From Actinoplanes philippinensis (GTDB lineage Bacteria > Actinomycetota > Actinomycetes > Mycobacteriales > Micromonosporaceae), in NCBI RefSeq assembly GCF_900113015.1, contig NZ_FONV01000002.1, positions 682,001 through 746,000 on the forward strand: a stretch of 64,000 nt of DNA, in the 5' to 3' direction. The notes beneath the pieces were generated by a model. That model was not told the origin of the DNA, did not search any database, and saw only the letters and a program-made list of their open reading frames with translations. The position numbers were made by a program, and so were the translations under genes. This document shows positions 35,242 to 44,283 of this stretch, piece by piece; the first letter of the stretch is position 1, and every line of letters begins with the position of its first letter.

Positions 35242-37023
35242 TCAGAAGACCGGCACGCCCTCGCGGACGAGCCGCCAGTTCGCGACGAAGAAGTCGGCCG
35301 GGTCGATCCGGCCCTTGGCCTGCGCCCAGTCGATCAGCAGCTGGCGGATCTCCTGCTGGGCGTTGTAGACCTGGGTCTTCACGATCCCCGGGAAGCTGCC
35401 GCCGCCGGAGCGCCGGTAGTTGTTGACCGCGACCACGAACCGCGCGTCGGTGGGCACGTCCGCCCCGCCGATCTGCAGGCGGGTGATCCGGCTGCCGACC
35501 GGCTTGCTGATGTCGATGTCGTAGTCGACGCCGGAGAATACGTCGTAGTTGTAGTCCGGCACGGCCGCGTCGCTGATCGTCTCCGGGTCGACGGGGGCGC
35601 CGACGGCGTGGGTGAGGAAGTACTTCGCCGAGTACTCCAGGTACGCCTTCACCTCGGCGCCGGTCAGCACGACCGCCTCCAGGGTGTTGTCGTAGATGTA
35701 GAGCCCGGCGACGTCCTTGATCTTCACCTCACCCTGCGGGAACACCGCGGTCCGGCTGAACGGCGCGGCGATCGACAGCACCGGCAGCGACGCGTACTCG
35801 GTGCCGGCCAGCGCCGCCGTGACGGTGTCGGTCTGCACCCGGTTGATGTAGTCGAGGATCGGGGTGTCCACGTACCGGCTGGCCGCGGCGGACAGCTCCA
35901 CCGTGGAGGCGGCGACGACCTGGTTGACGTACGCCACGGTCTTGTCGTGCTGCTTCTTCACCACGGCGAGGACCTTGGGGTCGGCCTCGACGGTGTTGGT
36001 GTTCAGCGACGCCGCGGCCTTCGACGTGATCTTCCACTTCCCCTTGACGCGGGTGATGTCGAAGTCCATCTTCGTCAGCCGCTGGCCCCACTTCGACGGT
36101 TCGGAGAGCAGCACCTGCTCGCCGGTCGTCAGGTTGGTGACGAACCGCTGCGGGACCTCACGGTGCGCGTGCCCGAAGAGGATCGCGTCGATGCCGGGCA
36201 CCTGCTCGGCGATCAGCGCGGTCGGGTTCTCGTTCGGAAGCTCGGGGCCGTAGCTGCTGGTGCCGCTGTCGCCGCCGTGCGCGGAGATCAGCACCACGTC
36301 GGCGCCGCGGGCCCGCATGATCGGCACCCACTTGGCCGCCGTGGCGATCATGTCGGTGAACTCGATCTTCCCCTCGACGTTCGCCCGGTCCCAGATCGCC
36401 GACCCCGGGTTGGTGAGACCGAGGATGCCGACGCGCAACGTCGGCGCGTGCCGGCCGAGCGAGACCTTCTTGATGACGTACGGGGTGAAAGCCGGCCGCC
36501 CGGTCTTGACACTGATCGCGTTCGCGGCGAGCGCCGGGAACCCGAGCTGCCGGATCCACAGGTTCAGCAGTGGCAGACCGTAGTTGAACTCGTGGTTGCC
36601 GAGCGTCACGGCGTCGTAGTGCAGCACGTTCATGGCACGGGCCATCGGGTGCTTCTCACCGGTGGCGGTGATCGGCTCCTGCTTGGCGTAGTAGGTGGCC
36701 ATCGGAGTGCCCTGGATCGTGTCCCCCGCGTCGAGCACCAGGACCGGGCCGGCAGCCTCGGCGCGCAGCTTGTTCACCAGGGCGGCCAGCTTGGCCACGC
36801 CGACGTCGTTGTGCGCGCTGTCGTCGTACTCGGCGTCCCGGTAGTAGTCCCAGTTGTAGACGTTCCCGTGGGTGTCGGAGGTACCCAGCACGGTCAGGCG
36901 GTACGTGGTCGTACCGCCGCCCTGGTGAGCCTGCGCCGCCCCGGAGACCATCAGCGGCGCGGCGACGCCGGCCGCGGACGCGGCAAGGACACTTCGCCGG
37001 GAAACGCCTGTCGGATTGGACAT
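35242..37023 (-). CDS. Tat-exported bifunctional 5'-nucleotidase / 2',3'-cyclic phosphodiesterase
   Basis: A 593-residue secreted enzyme that strips phosphate from extracellular nucleotides. The N terminus has a twin-arginine signal SRRSVLAASAAGVAA. The calcineurin-like metallophosphatase domain is complete: GTSDTHGN, DAGDTIQGTP, TLGNHEFNYG, ISAHGGD and GHAHREVP. The C-terminal 5'-nucleotidase domain contains NYRRSGGGSFPG and binds substrate. Length is usual for YfkN/UshA-like actinomycete enzymes. Convergent with the Pro/Gln-rich membrane protein gene. It could feed the surE/kinase salvage or phosphate supply. Confidence 0.93.
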   Translation of the reverse strand: MSNPTGVSRRSVLAASAAGVAAPLMVSGAAQAHQGGGTTTYRLTVLGTSDTHGNVYNWDYYRDAEYDDSAHNDVGVAKLAALVNKLRAEAAGPVLVLDAGDTIQGTPMATYYAKQEPITATGEKHPMARAMNVLHYDAVTLGNHEFNYGLPLLNLWIRQLGFPALAANAISVKTGRPAFTPYVIKKVSLGRHAPTLRVGILGLTNPGSAIWDRANVEGKIEFTDMIATAAKWVPIMRARGADVVLISAHGGDSGTSSYGPELPNENPTALIAEQVPGIDAILFGHAHREVPQRFVTNLTTGEQVLLSEPSKWGQRLTKMDFDITRVKGKWKITSKAAASLNTNTVEADPKVLAVVKKQHDKTVAYVNQVVAASTVELSAAASRYVDTPILDYINRVQTDTVTAALAGTEYASLPVLSIAAPFSRTAVFPQGEVKIKDVAGLYIYDNTLEAVVLTGAEVKAYLEYSAKYFLTHAVGAPVDPETISDAAVPDYNYDVFSGVDYDIDISKPVGSRITRLQIGGADVPTDARFVVAVNNYRRSGGGSFPGIVKTQVYNAQQEIRQLLIDWAQAKGRIDPADFFVANWRLVREGVPVF

Positions 37024-37128
37024 TGCGGACCTCTCAGCATCAGATCAGGTGGCGCCTCGTGGGCGCCCAAAGGTGCACCCTAACGGCCGGTAAGCAGATC
37101 GGTCGATGGACCGCTGGTTGCGTGAAGA

Positions 37129-38772
37129 TCAAATCTGGTCGGGGGCCTCGATACCCAGCAGAAACATTCCGGTGTGGAGGGTCCGTGCGGTGAGGTCGGC
37201 CAGCCCCAGCCGGCTCGCCCGGACCGAGCCCTCGGCCCGCAGCACCGGGCACCTCTCCCAGAAGGCCGAGAACGCCATCGCCAGTCCGTGCAGGTGGACG
37301 GCGAGCCGGTGCGGTTCGGCCGAGGCCGCGGCGGCCCGGACGGCCGGCTCGAACCCGAGCAGCGCCAGCGCCAGGTCCCGCTCGGCCGGCTCGGTCACCG
37401 CCACCTCGCCCGGCCCGCTGCCGGCCTTGGCGAACAGCGACCGGATCCGGGCGTGCGCGTACTGCAGGTAGGGGCCGGTGTTGCCGGTGCTGGCCAGCAT
37501 CCGGTCCCAGTCGAAGACGTAGTCGCCCATCCGGTCGCCGGAGAGGTCGGCGTACTTGATCGCGCCGATGCCGACGGCCGGCGCGGTGGCCCGGGCGACC
37601 GCCTCGTCGAGCAGCGCGGCCAGCTTGATCGTGTCGCCGGCCCGGCTCTTCAGCATCTTGCCGTCCGAGCCCAGGATCGACCCGAACCCGATGTGCTCGG
37701 CGATCACGTCGTCCGGCAGCCAGCCGGCCTCCCGGGCGACCGCGAAGACCATCTGGAAGTGGATCCGCTGCGGGCTGCCGACCACGTAGAGCATCCGGTC
37801 AGCGCCGAGTTTCCCGACCCGGTGCCGGACCGCTGCCAGGTCGGTCGCCGCGTACCCGAAACCGCCGTCGGCCTTCCGCACGATCAGCGGCAGCGGGGCG
37901 CCGTCCCGTCCGGTGAACCCGGCCGGGAACGCGCAGAGCGCCCCGTCGCTCTCGGTCAGCAGGCCCTTCTCGGTCAGGCCGGCCACCACCGCGTCGAGAT
38001 CGCCCTGGTACCGGCTCTCCCCCGCGAAGTCGTCCGGGCCCAGGGTCACGCCGAGCCGGGCGTAGACGTCCAGGAAGTACTGCTCGGACCGGGCGACCAG
38101 CTCCCGCCACAGGTCCCGGGAGAGCGGGTCACCGGACTGCAGCGCCACCACCCGCAGCCGGGCCCGGGTCCGGAAGTCGTCGTCGGTGTCGAACTTGACC
38201 CGGGCCGCCTGATAGAACGCGGTCAGGTCGCCGATCGAGTGGTCGCTCCCGCCGCCCAGGTCGACGAGGTGCTCGACGAGCATGCCGAACGGGGTGCCCC
38301 AGTCGCCCAGATGGTTGACCCGGATCACGTCGTGACCCAGCCACTCGTAGGTCCGGGCCAGCGCGTCCCCGATGATCGTCGACCGCAGGTGGCCGACGTG
38401 CATCTCCTTGGCGACGTTGGGGCCGGAGTAGTCGACGACGATCCGCTCCGGCGCGGTGACCGGAGCGACGCCCAGCCGCTCGTCGGCAGCCGCGGCCCGC
38501 AGCGCCGCATCGATCAGGTCGCCGGTCAGGGTCAGGTTGAGGAAGCCGGGGCCGGAGACGGCGACGTCGGCGATCCCGGCCAGGTCGGCGGCGGCGGCCA
38601 CCTCGGCGGCGATCTCCCGGGGCGGCCGGCCCAGCTCCCGGGCCAGCCCGAGGGCCGCGCCGGACTGGAAGTCGGCGTGCGGCGAGGCCCGGACGGCCGG
38701 ATCGACGGGGTGGCCGGCGACCGCTGCGAAGGCGGGGGCGAGCCGGTCGTGCAGAAGGGATTCGAGATTCAT
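37129..38772 (-). CDS. argS: arginyl-tRNA synthetase
   Basis: A 547-residue class I synthetase that charges tRNA-Arg. Seen: the N-terminal Add1 domain, SGPNVAKEMHVGHLRSTIIGD (HVGH is the HIGH motif), a KMSKS equivalent DGKMLKSRAGDT, GDWGTPFGMLVEHL, and a C-terminal helical anticodon domain with NTGPYLQYAHARIRSLFA. The ATG start at 38772 has GGAG nearby. About 100 bases to the nucleotidase gene, same direction. Length matches the bacterial family. Confidence 0.96.
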   Translation of the reverse strand: MNLESLLHDRLAPAFAAVAGHPVDPAVRASPHADFQSGAALGLARELGRPPREIAAEVAAAADLAGIADVAVSGPGFLNLTLTGDLIDAALRAAAADERLGVAPVTAPERIVVDYSGPNVAKEMHVGHLRSTIIGDALARTYEWLGHDVIRVNHLGDWGTPFGMLVEHLVDLGGGSDHSIGDLTAFYQAARVKFDTDDDFRTRARLRVVALQSGDPLSRDLWRELVARSEQYFLDVYARLGVTLGPDDFAGESRYQGDLDAVVAGLTEKGLLTESDGALCAFPAGFTGRDGAPLPLIVRKADGGFGYAATDLAAVRHRVGKLGADRMLYVVGSPQRIHFQMVFAVAREAGWLPDDVIAEHIGFGSILGSDGKMLKSRAGDTIKLAALLDEAVARATAPAVGIGAIKYADLSGDRMGDYVFDWDRMLASTGNTGPYLQYAHARIRSLFAKAGSGPGEVAVTEPAERDLALALLGFEPAVRAAAASAEPHRLAVHLHGLAMAFSAFWERCPVLRAEGSVRASRLGLADLTARTLHTGMFLLGIEAPDQI

Positions 38773-38945
38773 TGTCGACTCCGTCGATGATCAGGACGGG
38801 TCGGACCGGTGCCTTCTCCGGCTCCGGCGGGTGTCGACCCGCCGGAGGAGAGCATGGCTTCAGCGGCGGCCGTGAGGACGCCGGCGTCGCTCGCTGACGA
38901 GCACGCTGAAGCAGGACATGCGGCAACTATAGCCCGCCTGGCACT

Positions 38946-39401
38946 ATGCGTTCCATGACCGGGTGGGACGAGGACGACGCCGGAATCCTGCGACTGCCGT
39001 CCGGACGGCTGATCCGCGGACGGGGCCTGCGGGCCGCGATGCCGACCGGGCACCCGCCGCACCTCGGGATCTACCTGCAGGGCGCGGCGCCGCCGGAGTT
39101 CGGGTGGGACAGCCGGTGGGTGCGGTGGCCCGACTTCTGGCTGCCGCGCGATCGGGCGTACACCACTGAGGTCTTGACGGAAGCCCTGCGCCGCGCGGAC
39201 GGTGAGCGGGTCGAGATCGCCTGCACCGGAGGTATCGGCCGGACCGGGACCGCGCTGGCGTGTCTCGCCGTTCTCGACGGCGTGCCGCCGGGCGAGGCGG
39301 TGGCCTACGTCCGGCGGCACTACCACCGGCATGCGGTGGAGACGCCCTGGCAGAAGCGGTTCGTCAAGCGCTTCAGCCCGCCGGGGAACGCCAGATCGTG
39401 A
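38946..39401 (+). CDS. small cysteine-based protein phosphatase
   Basis: A 151-residue protein with the Cys-X5-Arg signature: Cys93 to Arg99 in IACTGGIGRTGTALA, followed by a helix and YVRRHYHRHAVETPWQ. This is the dual-specificity/tyrosine phosphatase fold. The general acid may be an Asp in WPDFWLPRD, about 20 residues before. ATG 38946 is used; ATG 38955 is possible. Divergent from argS. The last 29 bases overlap the convergent pseudogene. Substrate unknown; the nearby Ser/Thr kinase is not a close neighbour. Confidence 0.85.
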   Translation: MRSMTGWDEDDAGILRLPSGRLIRGRGLRAAMPTGHPPHLGIYLQGAAPPEFGWDSRWVRWPDFWLPRDRAYTTEVLTEALRRADGERVEIACTGGIGRTGTALACLAVLDGVPPGEAVAYVRRHYHRHAVETPWQKRFVKRFSPPGNARS

Positions 39402-39905
39402 AGTCCTCGATGCGGAAGTGGCCGGCGACCGTGCGGAAGGCGAACCAGCCGCTGTCGTACGGGGTGGCGTCGGTCCGGTCGAAGACCAGCCGGTCGTCGC
39501 TGTATTAGCGGTCAGCGTCGACTGCAGGTAGCCACGCACCGTCCGGCCCAGCCGGTACGCCGGGTTGTGGGCCAGAGTGTAGAGCTTGACGCCGGCCGGG
39601 ATGTTCGTGGTGAAAAGCCGCCCTCGGTCTGCTGGATCGCGTAGCCCTCCGGGCCGGGGCGCTTCGGGTCGAGGTCGCCGATGTAGAACCGGTCGCCATG
39701 GACCGACCCCTCGACGACGTAACGGAGCGTGCCATCGCTGGGGACGACGCAGTTACCGTCCGCGATGTCGTCGTGGCCGTCCTGGCCGACGTCGACGATC
39801 CGCAGCTGGTGCCCTCGGTCCTGACCAATGTCCATTTCCGCGTCAGGTCGCGGCCGTCGAAATCCCAGGCCGCCGGCCACGCCGCCGTAGCCGCTGATCG
39901 CGGCG
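39373..39905 (-). pseudogene. frameshifted remnant of a PL11-type rhamnogalacturonan lyase fused to another fragment
   Basis: Reading all minus frames gives pieces of one family out of register. WDFDGRDLTRKWTL (about 39840-39880) is in one frame. HQLRIVDVGQDGHDDIADGN, SDGTLRYVVEGSVHGDRFYIG and DLDPKRPGPEGYAIQQTEGG (about 39620-39815) are in a second. TTNIPAGVKLYTLAHNPAYRLG then YLQSTLT (about 39525-39615) are in a third. These match my memory of family 11 rhamnogalacturonan lyases. A final frame reads YSDDRLVFDRTDATPYDSGW and FRTVAGHFRIEDFTIWR to TGA 39373-39375, which looks like a different C-terminal domain. At least three frame changes are needed, so the gene is dead. The 280 bases to urtA hold only regulatory repeats. 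Confidence 0.75.
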
Positions 39906-40039
39906 AGCGGTGGATCGTTCGCGGCGTTGCCGCCGGCCGCGGCGGCGATGATCGCTCTCATGCGCCGCAAGGTAGGGGACGCGATGTCAGAACCATGCCA
40001 CGCCGGTCGCACCCACACCGATCATGGCAGAACTTTGAC

Positions 40040-40077
40040 ATCCCCTGACGCTGCATCTCTGCACTCTTTCAGGGGAT
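40040..40077. promoter_or_regulatory. inverted repeat ATCCCCTGA / TCAGGGGAT upstream of urtA
   Basis: Perfect 9-bp arms (40040-40048 and 40069-40077) are 20 bases apart, about 110 bases before urtA. The first arm overlaps TTGACA (40035-40040), a possible -35 box. It may be a repressor site or the hairpin of a short leader. Confidence 0.45.
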
Positions 40078-40110
40078 ACGCATCAGCGCCGATCAGTCGG
40101 CTACAGAGTT

Positions 40111-40126
40111 GGAACAATTAAGAAAT
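40111..40126 (+). promoter_or_regulatory. GlnR-like box upstream of urtA
   Basis: GGAAC, six bases, then GAAAT (40111-40115, 40122-40126) resembles the actinomycete GlnR half-site pair GTnAC-n6-GAAAC at most positions. It lies 61 bases before urtA. GlnR activates nitrogen-scavenging genes in actinomycetes, which fits a urea transporter. The match is imperfect. Confidence 0.35.
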
Positions 40127-40187
40127 GTCAGAGCAATGACTCCGGGCCAATCTGCTCTCACCTGGAGCAGGAACGGAGTTCTCACAT

Positions 40188-41486
40188 ATGTCCACTACCA
40201 GCAAGCGGCTGCGCACGCTCACGGCCATGGGCGCCATCGGGACGACCGTGGCCCTCGTGCTCGCCGGCTGTGGCGCCCGGGCCGGCGACGAAGCGGCCGG
40301 CAGCGCGACGTCCGCGGCGCCCAGCTGCGTCGACACCTCCGGCCCCACCGTCAAGCTCGGCTTCCTCAACTCCCTCACCGGCGGCATGGCGATCTCCGAG
40401 AAGACCGTCTCCAACGTGCTGCACATGGCCGCCGACGAGATCAACGCCGGCGGCGGCATCCTCGGCAAGAAGATCGCCTACGTCCAGGAGGACGGCGCCA
40501 CCGACTGGCCGACCTTCGCGGAGAAGACCGAGAAGCTGCTCACCCAGGACTGCGTCGCCGCGATCTTCGGCGGCTGGACCTCGTCCTCCCGCAAGGCGGT
40601 CAAGCCGGTCGTCGAGAAGCACAACGGCCTCTTCTTCTACCCGGTGCAGTACGAGGGCCTCGAGTCGTCACCGAACATCTACTACACCGGCGCGACCACA
40701 AACCAGCAGATCATCCCGGCGATGGACTTCCTCGCCTCCCGCGGGGTGAAGAAGCTGTTCCTGGCCGGCAGCGACTACGTCTTCCCGCGCACCGCGAACG
40801 CGATCATCAAGCTGTACGCGGCCAAGCTCGGCATCGAGATCGTCGGCGAGGAGTACGTGCCCCTCGACAAGGACGACTGGACCAGCCAGGTGGCGAAGAT
40901 CGTGGCGGCCAAGCCCGACTTCATCTTCAACACGATCAACGGCTCGTCGAACGTCGGCTTCGTCAAGGCGTACTACGACGCCGGCCTCACCGCCGCGACC
41001 ACGCCGATCATCTCGGTGTCGATCGCCGAGGAGGAGGCGCCGGCGATGGGTCACGAGGTCACCGGCCACTACGCGTCCTGGAACTACTTCCAGTCGCTCA
41101 AGACCGAGACCAACCCGAAGTTCATCGAGAGCTGGAAGGCGTACCCCAACAGCAGCGGTGTCACCTCCGACCCGATGGAGGCCGCCTACATCTCGCTGTA
41201 CCTGTACAAGGCCCTCGTCGAGGCGGCCGGCTCGTTCGACGTCGACGCGGTGAACGCCGCGGCGAAGAAGAACACCATCACGTTCGACGCGCCGGAGGGC
41301 AAGGTCACGCTCGACGGCGACAACCACCACATCTCCAAGCCGGGCCACATCGGCCAGATCAACGCGAACAACCAGTTCGACATCGCCTGGGCCTCCGACA
41401 AGTTCATCGAGCCGGACCCGTACCTCGAGGGCTACGACTGGTTCCCGGCCGACATCCGCAAGCAGCTGACGGACGCGGCGGGCTGA
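40188..41486 (+). CDS. urtA: urea ABC transporter, substrate-binding lipoprotein
   Basis: A 432-residue exported binding protein. Lipobox LAGC with Cys28 follows the signal helix. The type I periplasmic fold carries urea-family signatures: SLTGGMAISEKTVSN, FGGWTSSSRKAV, PVQYEGLESSPNIYYTGA and TTNQQIIPAMDFL. It delivers urea (or short amides) to UrtB/UrtC. It is the first gene of urtABCDE, with a GlnR-like site upstream. No urease genes are in the window. Confidence 0.93.
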   Translation: MSTTSKRLRTLTAMGAIGTTVALVLAGCGARAGDEAAGSATSAAPSCVDTSGPTVKLGFLNSLTGGMAISEKTVSNVLHMAADEINAGGGILGKKIAYVQEDGATDWPTFAEKTEKLLTQDCVAAIFGGWTSSSRKAVKPVVEKHNGLFFYPVQYEGLESSPNIYYTGATTNQQIIPAMDFLASRGVKKLFLAGSDYVFPRTANAIIKLYAAKLGIEIVGEEYVPLDKDDWTSQVAKIVAAKPDFIFNTINGSSNVGFVKAYYDAGLTAATTPIISVSIAEEEAPAMGHEVTGHYASWNYFQSLKTETNPKFIESWKAYPNSSGVTSDPMEAAYISLYLYKALVEAAGSFDVDAVNAAAKKNTITFDAPEGKVTLDGDNHHISKPGHIGQINANNQFDIAWASDKFIEPDPYLEGYDWFPADIRKQLTDAAG

Positions 41487-41557
41487 TCACCCACGGGGTC
41501 GCGTGTCACCGACGGCATGCGGCCCCTCCCCCTCCATTGAGACGCTAGAGAGAGCGA

Positions 41558-42448
41558 GTGCACGTGGACGCACTGATCGCACCGCTGCTGAACGGCAGCG
41601 CACAGGGTGCGCTGCTCCTGCTCGCCGCGCTGGGCCTCTCGCTCACCTTCGGGCAGATGGGCGTGATCAACATGGCCCACGGCGAGTTCCTCATGCTCGG
41701 CGCCTTCGCCGCCTACCTCGTCCAGCAGGTCATCACCGCCAGCGACCTGTCGATCCCGGTGGCGCTGCCGGTCGCCTTCGTCGTCGCGGGCCTGTTCGGC
41801 CTCCTGCTGGAGGTCACCATCATCCAGTGGATGTACCGCCGGCCCCTGGACACCCTGCTCGTCACGGTCGGGGTCAGCCTGATTCTCCAGCAGGCGGCGC
41901 TGCAGATCTTCCCGTCCCAGGGCGTCCCGGTGGAGAAGCCCGGCTGGCTCGACGGGCAGCTGACCGTCCTCGGTTACGACTGGCCGCTGCGGCAGCTCTT
42001 CACCATCCTGCTGGCGACCGTCTGTGTCGCCGCGCTGTCGGCCTGGCTCAAGCACACCTCGTTCGGCCGCCGCATCCGGGCGACGGTGCACAACCGGGAT
42101 CTCGCCGAGACCTCCGGGATCTCCACCCGCACCGTCGACCGCCTCACCTTCTTCACCGGGTCGGGTCTGGCCGGGGTCGCCGGCGTGGCCGCGTCGCTCA
42201 TCGGTGGCACGAACTCCCAGATGGGCGCGCAATACATCATCCCGGCCTTCCTCGTCGTCGCCGCCGGTGGCATCGGCCAGCTCAAGGGCACCATCATCGC
42301 CGCGTGGGCGGTGGGCGTCGCGCTCTCCTACTTCGCCTACTGGACGACCGGCAGCCTGGCGCAGGTGCTCGCCTTCATCCTCGTGATCGTCTTCCTGCAA
42401 CTGCGCCCGCAGGGGCTGTTCACGGTGCGAACCAGGAGTCTGGCATGA
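41558..42448 (+). CDS. urtB: urea ABC transporter, permease UrtB
   Basis: A 296-residue branched-chain-amino-acid-type permease with about eight membrane helices. Seen: LTFGQMGVINMAHGEFLMLGAF near residue 35, typical of UrtB/LivH, VGVSLILQQAALQIF, and a closing helix LAFILVIVFLQLRPQGLF. GTG 41558 follows GAGAGAGCGA; a second in-frame GTG two codons on is possible. The stop overlaps urtC by four bases. Confidence 0.93.
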   Translation: MHVDALIAPLLNGSAQGALLLLAALGLSLTFGQMGVINMAHGEFLMLGAFAAYLVQQVITASDLSIPVALPVAFVVAGLFGLLLEVTIIQWMYRRPLDTLLVTVGVSLILQQAALQIFPSQGVPVEKPGWLDGQLTVLGYDWPLRQLFTILLATVCVAALSAWLKHTSFGRRIRATVHNRDLAETSGISTRTVDRLTFFTGSGLAGVAGVAASLIGGTNSQMGAQYIIPAFLVVAAGGIGQLKGTIIAAWAVGVALSYFAYWTTGSLAQVLAFILVIVFLQLRPQGLFTVRTRSLA

Positions 42449-43536
42449 CAAAGAAACCGTGGATCTCCCTCGGCGGCATCGGGGTGTTCGCCGTCCTGCT
42501 GCTGGCGGTCGCTCCCCTCGTGCTCTCCGATCACTGGCTCAACAACCTCGGCAAGTACTGCTGCTGGGCCATCGCCGCCGTCGGCATCGGCCTGGCGTGG
42601 GGCCGCGGCGGAATGCTCGTGATGGGGCAGGGGGTGTTCTTCGCCCTCGGCGCCTACTCGATGGCCATGCACCTCACGCTGGAGTCCGCCGGTGACCGGG
42701 TCCCGGGGTTCATGGTGCTCTACGACCCGCTCGCGCCGCTCCCGGCGTTCTGGGAGCCGTTCCGTGGCGCGGGGTTCACCCTGCTGGCGATCGTGCTGCT
42801 TCCGGTGGTGGTGGCCGGCATCCTCGGGTACGCGCTGTTCAAGCGCCGGGTGAAGGGCGCGTACTTCGCGATCCTGACGCAGGCGCTCGCGGTCGCGCTG
42901 GCCACCCTGATCAGCTCCACGATCCGCGAGACCGGGGGCGACACCGGGCTCAGCGACTTCAAGTACTTCTTCGGCTTCGTGCTGAACGACCCGGCCAACA
43001 AGATCATGGTGTTCCTCATCGCGGCCGGGCTGCTCGTCGTGTGCCTGCTCGTGGTGTGGCAGCTCTACCGCAGCCGCTTCGGTGAGCTCCTCGTCGCCAC
43101 CCGGGACGCCGAGGAACGGGTGCGCTTCCTCGGTTACGACCCGGCCAACGTCAAGCTCGTCGCCTTCGTCGTCTCCGCGCTGATGGCGAGCATCGGCGGC
43201 GCGATGTTCGTGCCCATCGTCGGCATCATCACCCCGGCCGAGATCGGCGCCGCCGCCTCGATCCTCATGATCGCGGGGGTCGCCTTCGGTGGCCGCGCCT
43301 CGCTCTTCGGGCCGGCGCTCGGCGCGATGGCGGTCGGGTGGGGACAGTCGAGCCTCGGCTCCACCTGGCCCGACGGCTGGACCTACATCCTCGGCCTGCT
43401 GTTCATCGTCGTGATCCTGTTCCTGCCGAACGGGCTGTCGTCGCTGCCGGCCAGGTTCGCGGCGGCGCGCCGGCGCCCCGAGCAGAAGGCCGCCCCGTCG
43501 GCCGCCACCCCCGAACTCGAAGAGGTGCGGTCATGA
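42445..43536 (+). CDS. urtC: urea ABC transporter, permease UrtC
   Basis: A 363-residue second permease of the LivM/UrtC type, with helices from GIGVFAVLLLAVAPLVLS to ILGLLFIVVILFLPNGL and the conserved GMLVMGQGVFFALGAYSMAM and RFLGYDPANVKLVAFVVSAL. ATG 42445 overlaps the urtB stop (ATGA) and its own stop overlaps urtD in the same way, so translation is coupled along the operon. Its C-terminal 30 residues are charged and cytoplasmic. Confidence 0.93.
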   Translation: MTKKPWISLGGIGVFAVLLLAVAPLVLSDHWLNNLGKYCCWAIAAVGIGLAWGRGGMLVMGQGVFFALGAYSMAMHLTLESAGDRVPGFMVLYDPLAPLPAFWEPFRGAGFTLLAIVLLPVVVAGILGYALFKRRVKGAYFAILTQALAVALATLISSTIRETGGDTGLSDFKYFFGFVLNDPANKIMVFLIAAGLLVVCLLVVWQLYRSRFGELLVATRDAEERVRFLGYDPANVKLVAFVVSALMASIGGAMFVPIVGIITPAEIGAAASILMIAGVAFGGRASLFGPALGAMAVGWGQSSLGSTWPDGWTYILGLLFIVVILFLPNGLSSLPARFAAARRRPEQKAAPSAATPELEEVRS

Positions 43537-44282
43537 CCGACGCTTCCCTTGTCGTCACGGACCTGCGCGTCGAGTTCTCCGGTTTCGTCGCGGTGGGTGG
43601 CGTCTCCTTCGACGCGCACCCCGGCGAGGTCCGGTTCCTGATCGGCCCGAACGGCGCGGGCAAGACGACCTGCATCGACGCCATCACCGGGCTGACCAAG
43701 GGCACCGGGTCGGCGCGGCTCGGCGAGAAGGAGCTGCTCGGCAGGCAGGTGCACAAGATCGTCCGCCTCGGGGTGGGCCGCACGTTCCAGACCGCGAGCG
43801 TCTTCGACGAGCTGACCGTGCTGCAGAACCTGGACATCGCCGCCGGCCGCCACCGTCCCGCGATCTCGCTGCTGCGGGCCCGTCGTGGCGTCGACCCGGC
43901 GATCGAGCGGGCGCTGGAGGAGACCGGGCTCGCCGGCGAGCTGACCACGCCGGCCGGCATCCTGTCGCACGGCCAGAAGCAGTGGCTGGAGATCGCGATG
44001 CTGCTCGTGCAGGACGCGAAGGTGCTGCTGCTCGACGAGCCGGTCGCCGGCATGAGCCAGGACGAGCGCACCGCGACCGGCGAGCTGCTCCAGCGCATTG
44101 CGGCGAAACGGATCGTGCTCGTGGTCGAGCACGACATGGACTTCATGCGCCGGTACGCCACCCGCGTGACGGTGCTGCACCAGGGCCGGGTGCTCTCCCA
44201 GGGGACGGTGGCCGAGGTGCAGGCCGACCCCCGGGTGCAAGAGGTCTACCTGGGCACCGCAGACGCCATGACGGAGGGCTGA
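43533..44282 (+). CDS. urtD: urea ABC transporter, ATPase UrtD
   Basis: A 249-residue ABC ATPase. Walker A is GPNGAGKT near residue 40, the signature is LSHGQKQWLEIAM (variant of LSGGQ), and Walker B is VLLLDEPVAGM; the switch His is in VVEHDMDFM. It pairs with UrtE on UrtB/UrtC. ATG 43533 overlaps the urtC stop and its stop is one base before urtE. Confidence 0.93.
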   Translation: MTDASLVVTDLRVEFSGFVAVGGVSFDAHPGEVRFLIGPNGAGKTTCIDAITGLTKGTGSARLGEKELLGRQVHKIVRLGVGRTFQTASVFDELTVLQNLDIAAGRHRPAISLLRARRGVDPAIERALEETGLAGELTTPAGILSHGQKQWLEIAMLLVQDAKVLLLDEPVAGMSQDERTATGELLQRIAAKRIVLVVEHDMDFMRRYATRVTVLHQGRVLSQGTVAEVQADPRVQEVYLGTADAMTEG

Positions 44283-44283
44283 C

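Noticed and set aside
40109..41548. 479-codon frame overlapping urtA
   Set aside because: Out of frame with urtA, Arg/Gly-rich shadow composition.
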